Origin: Bacteroidota bacterium
GTDB lineage: Bacteria; Bacteroidota; Rhodothermia; Rhodothermales; JANQRZ01
Assembly (NCBI GenBank): GCA_038746285.1
Contig: JBCDKT010000014.1
Coordinates: 1 to 64,000 of the forward strand
Length of the DNA stretch: 64,000 nt
Direction of reading: 5' to 3'
Part shown: positions 51,077 to 59,110 of the stretch, piece after piece
How the letters are laid out: each line of letters starts with the position of its first letter
Position numbering within the stretch: the stretch's first letter is position 1
Made by a program: the position numbers and the translations under genes
Notes under the pieces: generated by a model
Database searches by the model: none
What the model saw: the letters and a program-made list of their open reading frames with translations, nothing else
What the model was told of the DNA's origin: nothing

Positions 51077-51309
51077 TAGGCCGTGTGGACGTCTGCCCAG
51101 ATCGTCTCTCACGGGCCGGATTCCACCCTCGCTGCGTTGCACTTCCTTCGACTCCGCTCAGGACAGGCTCTGCCCGATGCTGCGGCATCTGGGTGGAGTC
51201 GCTTCGCTCCTCGAGGCTTCGCATTCTTGTGCGCCTTGCGAGGTCGAGATCGCGAGGTCGAGATCGTGACCGCGTGCGAACCTGACCCTGCAACTGTCCA
51301 CACGACCTA
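51077..51309. mobile_element. MITE-like element, copy A, with terminal inverted repeats
   Basis: Ends TAGGCCGTGTGGAC and GTCCACACGACCTA are inverted repeats. The inside matches the reverse complement of copy B near 52.3 kb over nearly its full length (GGAGTCGCTTCGCTCCTCGA, TTGTGCGCCTTGCGAGG). Copy A has about 35 extra bases, including CTTCGACTCCGCTCAGGACA. The right end contains the stop codon of the first HDOD gene. No transposase is encoded. Confidence 0.75.
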
Positions 51310-52236
51310 GGCCATACTCGGTGGGGAGAACGACTGGACCTGCTGGTCGAGGTGCTCCTTCAGCGCGAAGACCGCGTCGGCTAGCTGCTCCGGGGCACCG
51401 ATGGCCGCCGGCGCGAAGGGGAGGTAGTGGGCCCACATGGGGTCGGCCCTGCACGTCTCCTGCGAGCAGGGGGCGGTGAAGGCGTAGCCCAGGGCGCGCG
51501 CGGCGAGGTCGGCCAGCGACGAGGTGGCGACGAGGTGGCGCATGGCGGCGTCGCCCGGCACCTGGCTCGGACGGTGGTGGAAGTGGATGACCTGGGCGAG
51601 CATGTCGGGGAAGTCGAGCTCGTTTGCGGCGAAGACGCCGGCCTCGGTGTGGTCGCAGCCGAAGAGGTGGCGCTCGCGCTCCTGGAGCGCCGCCACGTCG
51701 GTCTCGGTGAGGCCGTACTGGTCGTAGAGCGGGACGGCCTTGTCGGGGAAGTTGTAGACGAGGACGATCTTGCCGAAGTCGTGCAGCAGCCCCGCCGTCA
51801 TCCCGACCCCCTTGAGGCTCGCCTTCGGGGCCGCGCCGTGCTGGGCCGGCAGCTCCTCGACCAGGAAGCGCGCGAGGTGGCCCGCCGCCACGCTGTGGCG
51901 GATGAGCCGGTTGAAGCTCGGTCCGGCGGGGCCGCTGAGCGCGGAGCGGAGCCTGAGCATGCTCATGCCCACGACGAGGCCGAGCACCTGCATCGGGCCG
52001 AGCATGAGCACGGCGCGCTCCGGCGTGCTGATACCCCGGCGGAGGCCGTGCAGCGACGAGTTGGCCATCTTGAGCAGCCAGGCTACGGCCAGCGGATCTT
52101 TCTGCAGCATCGCCGTGACGCTCGCCGGCGTGACCCGGTCGGGCTGTTTCGAGAGGGTGAGCGCTTCGAGGAGGGTCTCGGGCATCGGGGGGCAGCGAAG
52201 CTCGAGGCCGCTGAGGGCAGAGGGGGAGGCAGGCAT
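51307..52236 (-). CDS. HDOD domain signalling protein 1
   Basis: 309 residues. One HDOD domain: LELRCPPMPETLLEAL, VTAMLQKDPLAVAWLLKMAN, ISTPERAVLMLGPMQVLGLV. Residues LLHDFGKIVLVYN and CDHTEAGVFAANEL keep part of the HD metal motif, which many HDOD proteins lose. HDOD proteins act in signalling, often with cyclic-di-GMP, chemotaxis or motility, but the reaction is unknown. A close paralogue lies just upstream. Both sit between flgL and fliC. The stop codon falls in the end of a mobile-element-like repeat. Confidence 0.88.
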   Translation of the reverse strand: MPASPSALSGLELRCPPMPETLLEALTLSKQPDRVTPASVTAMLQKDPLAVAWLLKMANSSLHGLRRGISTPERAVLMLGPMQVLGLVVGMSMLRLRSALSGPAGPSFNRLIRHSVAAGHLARFLVEELPAQHGAAPKASLKGVGMTAGLLHDFGKIVLVYNFPDKAVPLYDQYGLTETDVAALQERERHLFGCDHTEAGVFAANELDFPDMLAQVIHFHHRPSQVPGDAAMRHLVATSSLADLAARALGYAFTAPCSQETCRADPMWAHYLPFAPAAIGAPEQLADAVFALKEHLDQQVQSFSPPSMA

Positions 52237-52258
52237 AGTGGGGCCGCGGTAGGTGGAC

Positions 52259-52453
52259 TAGGGCGTGTGGACAATTGCAAGACTAGGCTCGCGCGAGGTC
52301 ACGATTGCGGCCTCGCAAGGCGCACGAGAATGCGCAGCATCGAGGAGCGAAGCGACTCCACGTCGATGCCATAGCATCGGGCGACGAGTGCAACGCCGCG
52401 AGGATGGAATCTGGCCCGTGAGAGCCGGTTCGGGTGAATGTTCACACGCCCTA
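52259..52453. mobile_element. MITE-like element, copy B, with terminal inverted repeats
   Basis: About 195 bases between CTAGGGCGTGTGGACA and TGTTCACACGCCCTAG. CTAG at both ends may be the target duplication typical of IS5-type insertion (YTAR), with inverted repeats starting GGGCGTGTG. It is inverted relative to copy A and fills the gap between the two HDOD genes, with its right end forming the stop codon of the second HDOD gene. No open frame is seen, so it would need a transposase in trans. Confidence 0.78.
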
Positions 52454-53383
52454 GGGGGTGGGCATGGTGAAGGAGCGGACGTACTCGTCCAGGTCGGTCT
52501 GCTTCGCGGCCAGCAGGTCGGTCAGCGCCTCGGGCGTGCAGGGCGGGGCATGCTCCGCATAGAGCGCCCACACTGGGTCGGCCGTGCAGGCCTCCCACGA
52601 GCGGGCCTCGGTGAAGCCGTAGCCCATCGCGCCGGCAGCCAGGTTGGCCACGGCCACGGCGCGGACGAGCGGGGCCGCTTCGGGATCGGCCTGCTCCGGG
52701 GCATGGTGGTGCCGGGCGACGTGGGCGAGCGGGTCCGGGAACCGGAGCTTGCGAGCGGCGAACGCGCCGGCCTCCGTATGGTCGGACCCGAACAGGAGGC
52801 TCTCCATCTCGCATGCGCTCTCGGCGCGCACCGAGAGCGAGCCCTCGTCGTAGAGCGCGACCGCCTTGTCGGGGACGTTGTAGACGAGGATAATCTTGCC
52901 GAAGTCGTGGAGGAGGCCTGCGGTGTAGCCCGACCCGGTCCGCGTCCGGCCGGCGGGCGGGGTCACACACGGGCTCTGGTCCTTCGTCAGAGAGTCGGCG
53001 AGGTAGGCCGTGGCGATGCTGTGGAGGATGAGCCGCGAGAAGCAGTCGCTGGCGGGGCCCTCGAGCACGGAGCGCAGCCGAAGCATGCTCATCCCCACGA
53101 TAATCCCCACGACGGCCACCGGCCCGAGCATGACGACGGCCCGCTCGGGGCTGCTGATGGTGCGCGGGAGGCCGTAGTACGCCGAGTTGACTGTCTGGAG
53201 CAGCCGGGCGATCACGAGCGGGTCGCGCTCGAGCAGCGACGTCACGGTCTTGGTGTTGATCTGCGCCGGGTTGTCGACGAGGTTGAGGGCCTCGACGAGC
53301 GTGTGCGGCAGTGGTGGGCACCGGAGCTCCAGGCTCCCGAGCGAACTGGCCGGACTAGGGGATGGGCGCGTGGCGGGGGTCAT
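52451..53383 (-). CDS. HDOD domain signalling protein 2
   Basis: 310 residues, a clear paralogue of the neighbouring HDOD protein (shared LELRCPP, SPERAVVMLGP, VGMSMLRLRS). It also keeps AGLLHDFGKIILVYNVPDKA and SDHTEAGAFAARKL. Compared with the neighbour it has a different loop rich in charged residues (CVTPPAGRTRTGSG). It follows flgL after 29 bases and so may be cotranscribed with hook-filament genes. The likely role is signalling linked to motility, inferred from context. Confidence 0.88.
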   Translation of the reverse strand: MTPATRPSPSPASSLGSLELRCPPLPHTLVEALNLVDNPAQINTKTVTSLLERDPLVIARLLQTVNSAYYGLPRTISSPERAVVMLGPVAVVGIIVGMSMLRLRSVLEGPASDCFSRLILHSIATAYLADSLTKDQSPCVTPPAGRTRTGSGYTAGLLHDFGKIILVYNVPDKAVALYDEGSLSVRAESACEMESLLFGSDHTEAGAFAARKLRFPDPLAHVARHHHAPEQADPEAAPLVRAVAVANLAAGAMGYGFTEARSWEACTADPVWALYAEHAPPCTPEALTDLLAAKQTDLDEYVRSFTMPTP

Positions 53384-53412
53384 GGGGCACGGTCAGACTA
53401 GGGGCATGCCGG

Positions 53413-54333
53413 CTAGCGGAGGTAGTCGAGCAGGGTAGTCTGAGTGATAGACGCGGTGGTGGCGAGGGCGGCCTCGAGGGTGGTCTGGGCCTGCTGAAAC
53501 GCCGTGACGGTCTCGAAGTAGTCGGCGTCCTCGAGTTCGGAGCGGCGGCGCTCGGTCTCGATGGAGGCGTTCTGGAGCTGGTACTCGGCCGTCGTCAGGC
53601 GCCGCGCCGTGGCACCCAGCGCGGCCCCGAGGTCGATGAGGTGGTCGCGCGCTGTGCCCACCTGCCCGACGGCCTCGGCCAGGTCCGACGGCTCGTCGCC
53701 CGGCACGCCGATGTCGGCGCCGCGCAAGGCGTCGGCGAGGTTCTGCAGGCTCTCGACGATCGTAAAGCCTTCGCCAGGATCGAGCACCTGCTCGCCGGAG
53801 ATGTTGATCGCAAGCTCGGTGTTCGGGCCGATCTGCCGGTTGCGCGCCCCGCTCAGGTCGCCGGTGGGAGCCCCGTCCTCGTCGAACGGCGCGGTCGTGG
53901 TGCGCGTCCCGGCGAAGAGGTACTCGCTGCCGGACTGGGCGTTCAGGCCGTCGATCACCTCGTCCAGCAGTGCCTCGACGCGGCCGGCGATGGCCTCGCG
54001 GTCGCCTTCGTTGAGGGTGTCGTTGAGCGCCTGCAAGCCTTCCTCGTAGGCCTCGGCGAAGCGCTCGGTGAGGTTGCTGAGTTCGTCCGACGTTCGGTTG
54101 ACCCAGAGCCGCGACGAGTCGATCGTGCGGCCGTACTGGGCGTAGCGCTCGTCGAGGGATTCTAGCATCCGCGCCTGGGCGAACGCCACCGGGTCGTCCG
54201 ACGGCCGGTTGACCCGGCGCCCGGTGATGAGCTGCTCCTGAAAGCCGGCGAGGTCGCGCCGGATCCCGGGGATGGCAGAGTTCGCGTACGAGACGTAGAG
54301 GCTCTCCTGGCGCGCAATGCGGGATGAGATCAT
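53413..54333 (-). CDS. flgL: Hook-filament junction protein FlgL
   Basis: 306 residues from the Met of MISSRIARQESLYVSYANSA. Flagellin-like N-terminus (QEQLITGRRVNRPSDDPVAF) and C-terminus (YFETVTAFQQAQTTLEAALA, TTLLDYLR). NAQSGSEYLFAGTRT is a FlgL hallmark. With FlgK it joins hook and filament. A longer reading in the same frame lies within flgK and is rejected. flgK is 20 bases upstream. Confidence 0.94.
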   Translation of the reverse strand: MISSRIARQESLYVSYANSAIPGIRRDLAGFQEQLITGRRVNRPSDDPVAFAQARMLESLDERYAQYGRTIDSSRLWVNRTSDELSNLTERFAEAYEEGLQALNDTLNEGDREAIAGRVEALLDEVIDGLNAQSGSEYLFAGTRTTTAPFDEDGAPTGDLSGARNRQIGPNTELAINISGEQVLDPGEGFTIVESLQNLADALRGADIGVPGDEPSDLAEAVGQVGTARDHLIDLGAALGATARRLTTAEYQLQNASIETERRRSELEDADYFETVTAFQQAQTTLEAALATTASITQTTLLDYLR

Positions 54334-54353
54334 GGGAGGGTAGGGTTCGAGAG

Positions 54354-55706
54354 CTACAGGGCTAGAAGCGTATCCATCATCTCCTCGGCGGTGTTGATGA
54401 TGCGGGCGGCGGCGGCGAAGGCTTGCTGCGCTTCGAGGAGATAGGTCATCTCCTCGTCGATGGAGACGCCGGAGACGCCCCGCGCCATCGCGTCGAGGTG
54501 GGACACCACGGAGGCGTGCCCGTTGGCCGCCGTCTGGGCGGCCCGGAGCTGGGTCCCGACGCCCGAGACGAGGTCGACGACCTGCTGGTCGAAGCCCTCG
54601 CGGAGCTTGGCGAGCGCGAGCGCTACGTCGGAGTTGCCGAGCTCGCCCAGCACACCGGAGGCGGCGATCTTCGCAGGATCGTCCAGGTCGCTGGAGAGCT
54701 GGATGGACCCGGCGGTGAGGCCAGCCGGGTCGAAGAAGTTGAGCCCCGTGCTGCCGTCGAGCCCGAAGCCGGCGGCGTGCTTTGCGTTGACCTCGGTGAC
54801 GAGCGCCTCGGTGAAGCTGTTGAGCGCGTCGCGGGTGCCGGGGATGGTCTCGTTGAGCGTGCGAAGCTGGGCTCCGACCTTGCCGTCGGAGGCCGAGAAG
54901 GCGACGGTGGTACCCTCGAACCGGACGCTGGCGGGCTCCCCAGGTGCCGTGTCGAGCGTGAGGCCGAGCGCTTGGTCGCCCTGCACGGCGATCATGCCGT
55001 CGATGGTGACCGCGTAGCCGTCGGACTCCTCGGAGACGCTGACGGGGACGTAGGCCGAGAGGGCGGCGACGGCAGCGTCGCGCCGGTCCTCCGCCGCGAG
55101 GTCCGGCGAGCCGGCCGCCTGCGCGGCGCGGATCTGGGTGTTGAGCGCGGCGATCTCGTCGAGCAGCCCGTTGACTTCGCCCACGCTCTCGCCGAGCGCG
55201 GTCTGGGTCTCGCCCGCGAGCCGGTTGAGGTTGCTGTCGAGGTCGTTGAGCGTTCCGGCGACGGTCTCGGCCTGGCTGAGCAGCGAAGTGCGCACGCCGG
55301 TGTCCGTGGGGTTGCCCGCGAGGTCGCTCCACGCGTTCCAGAAGTCGCCCATCGTGTCCTGCAGCGAGGCCCCGCTGCCGACCCCGAACAAGCCCTCGAC
55401 CGCGCCCAGCAGGCGCGCTTCCTCGTCGGCACCGCCGAACCGGGTGCGGGCGTCGTCCGCCGCCGACACCAGCAGCCCGTCGCGCATCCGCTCCAGGCGC
55501 TCAGCCGACACACCGACGCCGACGGTTGGGAACGAGGAGCCGAACTGCGGCCCTCGCCCCGGCGGGCCGATGGTGGCGAGGGTGAGGCGGCGGCGCGAGT
55601 AGCCTGGCGTCGCGGCGTTGGCGATGTTCTGCCCCGCGATGTTCATCTGGGCGCTGAACACGCCGAACGAGTGCTGGCCCAACCGGTAGAGGTTCTGGAT
55701 GCTCAT
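54354..55706 (-). CDS. flgK: Hook-filament junction protein FlgK
   Basis: 450 residues. N-terminal LGQHSFGVFSAQMNIAGQNI, ANAATPGYSRRRLTL and the C-terminal SGVSIDEEMTYLLEAQQAFA, AARIINTAEEMMDTLLAL are typical of FlgK. The length is a little below the E. coli protein (547). It lies 3 bases after the chaperone gene flgN. Confidence 0.95.
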   Translation of the reverse strand: MSIQNLYRLGQHSFGVFSAQMNIAGQNIANAATPGYSRRRLTLATIGPPGRGPQFGSSFPTVGVGVSAERLERMRDGLLVSAADDARTRFGGADEEARLLGAVEGLFGVGSGASLQDTMGDFWNAWSDLAGNPTDTGVRTSLLSQAETVAGTLNDLDSNLNRLAGETQTALGESVGEVNGLLDEIAALNTQIRAAQAAGSPDLAAEDRRDAAVAALSAYVPVSVSEESDGYAVTIDGMIAVQGDQALGLTLDTAPGEPASVRFEGTTVAFSASDGKVGAQLRTLNETIPGTRDALNSFTEALVTEVNAKHAAGFGLDGSTGLNFFDPAGLTAGSIQLSSDLDDPAKIAASGVLGELGNSDVALALAKLREGFDQQVVDLVSGVGTQLRAAQTAANGHASVVSHLDAMARGVSGVSIDEEMTYLLEAQQAFAAAARIINTAEEMMDTLLAL

Positions 55707-55709
55707 GGC

Positions 55710-56249
55710 TCACCCGAGGTGGTTGACGAAGGGGCGGGGCGGCGTAACGTCGGACCCCGTGCCGCCCGCAGTGTAGACCCGGCTCGGGGCCTCGGCGTGC
55801 TGCCAAGCGAGGAGCATCTCGCGCCCGATGTGGGCGGCGACGTGGAGTGCGAAGGCGAGCTCGTCGGACTGCTCCCGCGTGGCGTGCACACGCGCTCGCA
55901 GGGCCTCGTGGGCCGTCCGGAGCCGGTCTGCGAGCGGCTGGCTGTGGGTGGCCAGGGCCTCGGCCAGTTCGCCGGAGCTAGAGGCCTTTACGTGGAGAAG
56001 ACGCGCCAGGAGGCGGGTCTGGCGCTCCCGCACCTGGCGCAGGCGGTGCATCTCGCTGACGGCGCGGCTGGCCTCGTCGGTGGCGTCCATGAGCGTCTCC
56101 TGGTGGTTCGTCTGGAGGGCGGCGAGCTGCTCGCCGAGGGCTTCGGCGAGCCGCTCGACCGCTTCGCCTTCCTGGTCTAGCGTCTTGAGCAGCGACTCTA
56201 CCGCAGGCTGCGGTCGTACGGTAGCGGGTACGTTTTCGGAGGAGGACAT
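55710..56249 (-). CDS. flgN: FlgN-like chaperone of FlgK and FlgL
   Basis: About 179 residues (a Met three codons upstream is possible), nearly all helical. LLKTLDQEGEAVERLAEALG, EQLAALQTNHQETLMDATDE and SEMHRLRQVRERQTRLLARL fit the FlgN pattern of a long coiled coil. Position directly before flgK-flgL supports this. FlgN keeps the junction proteins ready for export. Confidence 0.75.
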   Translation of the reverse strand: MSSSENVPATVRPQPAVESLLKTLDQEGEAVERLAEALGEQLAALQTNHQETLMDATDEASRAVSEMHRLRQVRERQTRLLARLLHVKASSSGELAEALATHSQPLADRLRTAHEALRARVHATREQSDELAFALHVAAHIGREMLLAWQHAEAPSRVYTAGGTGSDVTPPRPFVNHLG

Positions 56250-56270
56250 AGCAGGCAAAGGCAGGGTGGA

Positions 56271-56585
56271 TTAGTCGGCGGTGGGGTCGTGGTTGTGTGA
56301 CCACTGGCGCAGGAGAAGGTCGGAGAGCGAGAGCGCCCCGCCACGGACGAGGTGGTCGGTGAGGGCATCGGTGAGCACGTCGCGCTGCGTGTCGGCGTGG
56401 CCGCTGGCGAGCCCGCCCTCGCCGGAGAGCGAGTGCTCGAACAGGTTCTTGGTCATCGCCTGCACGAACTGGCGCACGAGGACTGCCTCGAACTGCTCGG
56501 CTGCCTCGGCGCGGGTGCGGGGTTTGTCAGGCGTGGGCGACGCCTGCGCGGGTGCGAGCGTGACAGTGACGGGAGGACCAGTCAT
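56271..56585 (-). CDS. flgJ: Rod-binding protein, FlgJ N-terminal domain only
   Basis: 104 residues. AAEQFEAVLVRQFVQAMTKN and a following Gly-rich stretch (SLSGEGGLASGHADTQRDVL) with the end DHLVRGGALSLSDLLLRQW match the rod-binding domain of FlgJ. The muramidase domain of enterobacterial FlgJ is absent, as in many phyla, so another enzyme must open the cell wall. It is followed by flgI after 45 bases holding a palindrome. Confidence 0.88.
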   Translation of the reverse strand: MTGPPVTVTLAPAQASPTPDKPRTRAEAAEQFEAVLVRQFVQAMTKNLFEHSLSGEGGLASGHADTQRDVLTDALTDHLVRGGALSLSDLLLRQWSHNHDPTAD

Positions 56586-56600
56586 GTTGGAAGGAGAGGC

Positions 56601-56628
56601 GTAGGGGTTTGATTAATCAAACCCCTAC
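56601..56628. repeat. 28-bp perfect palindrome, ATTAAT core
   Basis: GTAGGGG/CCCCTAC arms and the core TTTGATTAATCAAA, perfectly symmetrical, between flgI and flgJ. It nearly touches the flgI stop. Confidence 0.85.
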
Positions 56629-56630
56629 CG

Positions 56631-57746
56631 TCACAGAATCACCAGTTCGCCTTGTAGCGCGCCGGCACGGTCGATGGCTTGGAAGATGGAGATCACGTCG
56701 CGCGCGGCGAGGCCGAGCTCGTTGAGCGCCGCGGCGAGCTCGGCGACGTCGGTGTTGGGCTGGAGGACGACGCTGCGGGCGACTTCCTGCTCGATCCCGG
56801 CGCGGCCCACCTCGCCCGCGACCGTCTGGCCGTTCGAGAGCGGGGCGGGTTGCGAGACGAAGGGCTCGGTCTCGGTCGAGATCACGAGGCCGCCGTAGGT
56901 CACCATGACCTCGCTGATGCGGACGTTGCCGCCGGCGACGATCGTCCCAGTCCGCTCGTTGATCACGATGCGCGCCGGCACGTCGACCGTCACGCTGAGC
57001 GCTTCGAGCTTTGCCATCAGGCCGACCGCACCGCCCTCGTCGCCGGAGGCGTCCACGCGCACCAGCCCGGCGTGGGTGACGGTCGCGGCTCCCGGCAGGA
57101 GGCTGTTGACCGCCTCGGCGACGGCCGTCGCGTTCGTGAAGTCGGGCTGCTTGAGGACGAGGCCGAGGTCGGTGCCCGCCACCGACGCCGACGTGCCGAC
57201 GACGACGAGGCCGCCGCCGGGGACGCGCCCGGTGTTGGTCGGACCCGTGCGGGCGCTCGCGCCGAGGTTGGCCGCCACCACGGTGCCCGTCGAGACCGGC
57301 CCCTGGGCCATGACGTGGAGCTGGGACCGCATCGGGTCGAGCAGCGGGGTCTGGAGGAGCACGCCGCCGGAGAGCGAGCGCGCGTCGCCGAGCGCGGAGA
57401 CCGTCACGTCGAGTTGGCCGCCGGGGCCGCTGAACGGGTCCATCGTCGCGGTCACCATCACCGCCGCCGCGTTGCGCGCCGAGAGCAGGGCCGGGTCGAC
57501 GGTGATCCCGAAGGCTTGGAGCATGTTGGTGATGCTCTGCACCGTGTGGGGCGCGCCGCGCCGCCCGCGCACCCGGTCGCCCGTCCGGTCGAGGCCGACG
57601 ACGAGCCCGTAGCCGGTGAGCTGGACCGGGGCGGCCCCTTCGAGCACGACGAGGTCCTTGAGCCGGGCCGTGCCGGTGCTCTGGGCGAGGGCGTCGCCGC
57701 CGAGCAGCAGGAGGATGGCGAGGATGGGGAGGAAGCGTCGAGGCAT
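56631..57746 (-). CDS. flgI: P-ring protein FlgI
   Basis: 371 residues from the Met of MPRRFLPILAILLLLGGDAL, which gives a signal peptide cut after ALA. TARLKDLVVLEGAAPVQLTG, YGLVVGLDRTGDRV and IFQAIDRAGALQGELVIL are FlgI hallmarks. It forms the periplasmic ring around the rod. A longer reading in the same frame lies in flgH. Confidence 0.96.
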   Translation of the reverse strand: MPRRFLPILAILLLLGGDALAQSTGTARLKDLVVLEGAAPVQLTGYGLVVGLDRTGDRVRGRRGAPHTVQSITNMLQAFGITVDPALLSARNAAAVMVTATMDPFSGPGGQLDVTVSALGDARSLSGGVLLQTPLLDPMRSQLHVMAQGPVSTGTVVAANLGASARTGPTNTGRVPGGGLVVVGTSASVAGTDLGLVLKQPDFTNATAVAEAVNSLLPGAATVTHAGLVRVDASGDEGGAVGLMAKLEALSVTVDVPARIVINERTGTIVAGGNVRISEVMVTYGGLVISTETEPFVSQPAPLSNGQTVAGEVGRAGIEQEVARSVVLQPNTDVAELAAALNELGLAARDVISIFQAIDRAGALQGELVIL

Positions 57747-57751
57747 CGGGG

Positions 57752-58333
57752 TCACTGGCTGCTGAGGGCGATGGCGGCCCCGACGAGCGCGGCGGCTCCG
57801 ATCTTGAGGATCGTGCCGGGGCGGAAGAACTTGTGGCGCAGCCCCTTCTGGCGGTAGTCCACGCTCGCGTTGGCGATCTGGAAGGAGAGGACCGTGTTGT
57901 TGTAGGTCACGTCGAGCGGGCGCACTGTGCCCTCGACCCTCATCAGATGCGTGACGCCGTTGACGTGGAGCGAGCGCTCGCCCGCGATCTGCAGGTTGCC
58001 CGTGCTGTCGACCGACACGACGAGGGCGGTGATGGTCCCACTGAGGAGGTCGCGCTGGACGGCCTGGCTCTCGGCCTCCTGGTCCTGGCTCATGTTCGTC
58101 CCAAGCGCGAACTGCCCGGTGATGCTGCCACCGTTGACGTTGGCGTTGCCGCTGAGCCTGGCCTGCGAGCGGTCCTCGAACTGGCTCACGCTGGAGGCCG
58201 ACGTCCGCTCGGCGAGAACGATCGTGATCGGGTCGCCGGGCTGCGACGCCTTCGGGTCGGCGAAGAGGGACTGGGCTGCGGCGGCAGGCCCGAGGCTGAG
58301 CAGGAGCGCGACGATGATGAGGCGGATGGGCAT
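57752..58333 (-). CDS. flgH: L-ring protein FlgH without lipobox
   Basis: 193 residues from the Met of MPIRLIIVALLLSLGPAAAA. SLFADPKASQPGDPITIVLA, ERTSASSVSQFED and TGNLQIAGERSLHVNG match FlgH. Usual FlgH is a lipoprotein, with a Cys after the signal peptide; here the signal ends AAAAQS and there is no Cys, so it should be cut by signal peptidase I. A hydrophobic stretch (ILKIGAAALVGAAIAL) near the C-terminus may help membrane insertion. It forms the outer-membrane ring. Confidence 0.9.
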   Translation of the reverse strand: MPIRLIIVALLLSLGPAAAAQSLFADPKASQPGDPITIVLAERTSASSVSQFEDRSQARLSGNANVNGGSITGQFALGTNMSQDQEAESQAVQRDLLSGTITALVVSVDSTGNLQIAGERSLHVNGVTHLMRVEGTVRPLDVTYNNTVLSFQIANASVDYRQKGLRHKFFRPGTILKIGAAALVGAAIALSSQ

Positions 58334-58344
58334 GGGCTTGGAGG

Positions 58345-59028
58345 TTAGAGCGTGGCGATCCACGAAGCCTCGCCGGGCGCGGTGAGGCGGGCGCGGTAGG
58401 TGGTGCCGGTAGACGGCGAGAAGAGGCGGACGGCGTCGCCGACGGCACCGGGCGCGCGGGCGTGGCAGGGGACCGAGAAGGCAACCCCGCCGCGCCGGTA
58501 GTGCATCGTCACGGTGTCGCCCGTGTCGGCGGCGTAGGCCGGGCGGAGGTCGCCCCGGCGGAGCGCCCGGCCCTCGCGCAGCGTCCGGCCGGCGAAAAGG
58601 TCACCGTCGAAGGTGCGGAGGTCGGCTGCGCGCAGTGGCTCGCCGTGGAACGCTGTCGTCTCCAGCCACGCCGTGCCGAGGTCGGCCGTCGCCACGGCCT
58701 CGCCGCGCCGCACCGTGCGCCGGGCCACGACGACCGAGTCGAAGTGGGCGATGCGGAGAAGGGCCCACCCGGTCTTCTGCCAGCCGTCCGGCGTGCTGGT
58801 CAGCACATCGACCTGGGTGTGCCCGCGCGGCAGGCCCGACCCAGCAGGGAGCGTGATGCGGAGCGGCGGGGCGCTCACGTCGCCGCCGGTGCGGAGGACG
58901 CGGACGCGGAGCTGCTCGGCGTCTGCAGGAAACTGCTCGGCGAGGGCGCGCTCGACCACGGCCTGCAGGCCTGGCGGATCACCGGGCGCGGCGAGCGCGG
59001 TCAGCAGCAGGGCAAGCCAGAGGACCAT
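58345..59028 (-). CDS. flgA: P-ring assembly chaperone FlgA
   Basis: 227 residues with a short signal sequence (VLWLALLLTALAAPG). A C-terminal SAF domain is seen in VVVARRTVRRGEAVATADLG and LREGRALRRGDLRP, followed by VRLFSPSTGTTYRARLTAPG. FlgA helps FlgI to assemble in the periplasm. It lies before flgH and flgI. Confidence 0.9.
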   Translation of the reverse strand: MVLWLALLLTALAAPGDPPGLQAVVERALAEQFPADAEQLRVRVLRTGGDVSAPPLRITLPAGSGLPRGHTQVDVLTSTPDGWQKTGWALLRIAHFDSVVVARRTVRRGEAVATADLGTAWLETTAFHGEPLRAADLRTFDGDLFAGRTLREGRALRRGDLRPAYAADTGDTVTMHYRRGGVAFSVPCHARAPGAVGDAVRLFSPSTGTTYRARLTAPGEASWIATL

Positions 59029-59110
59029 AGCGGTAGGCAGCGTGAGGATCAGAGAGCCAGCAGCCGAGAGCCAACAGCCGATAGCTGAAAGCCGGCAGCC
59101 GACAGCCTCC
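59029..59110. repeat. Spacer of AGCCGA/GATAGCTG words between flgG and flgA
   Basis: The short words CAGCCGA, GCCAACAGCC and GATAGCTGAAAGCCGG recur with small changes. The style matches the flhA-flhF spacer. Imperfect hairpins are possible. Confidence 0.45.

Larger units (their letters stand above)
50572..51306. other. Intergenic region between flagellin and HDOD genes, repeats only
   Basis: 735 bases without a convincing gene. They hold the fliC promoter, about 140 bases of plain sequence, the second copy of the 125-bp repeat, a related segment with GTCATCCCGGACCCCGATCC, and the first copy of the element with terminal inverted repeats. Confidence 0.75.

Noticed and set aside
50572-51306. 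Small open frames in the flagellin-HDOD interval
   Set aside because: They run through repeat units and the MITE-like copy, with no start context or family motif.
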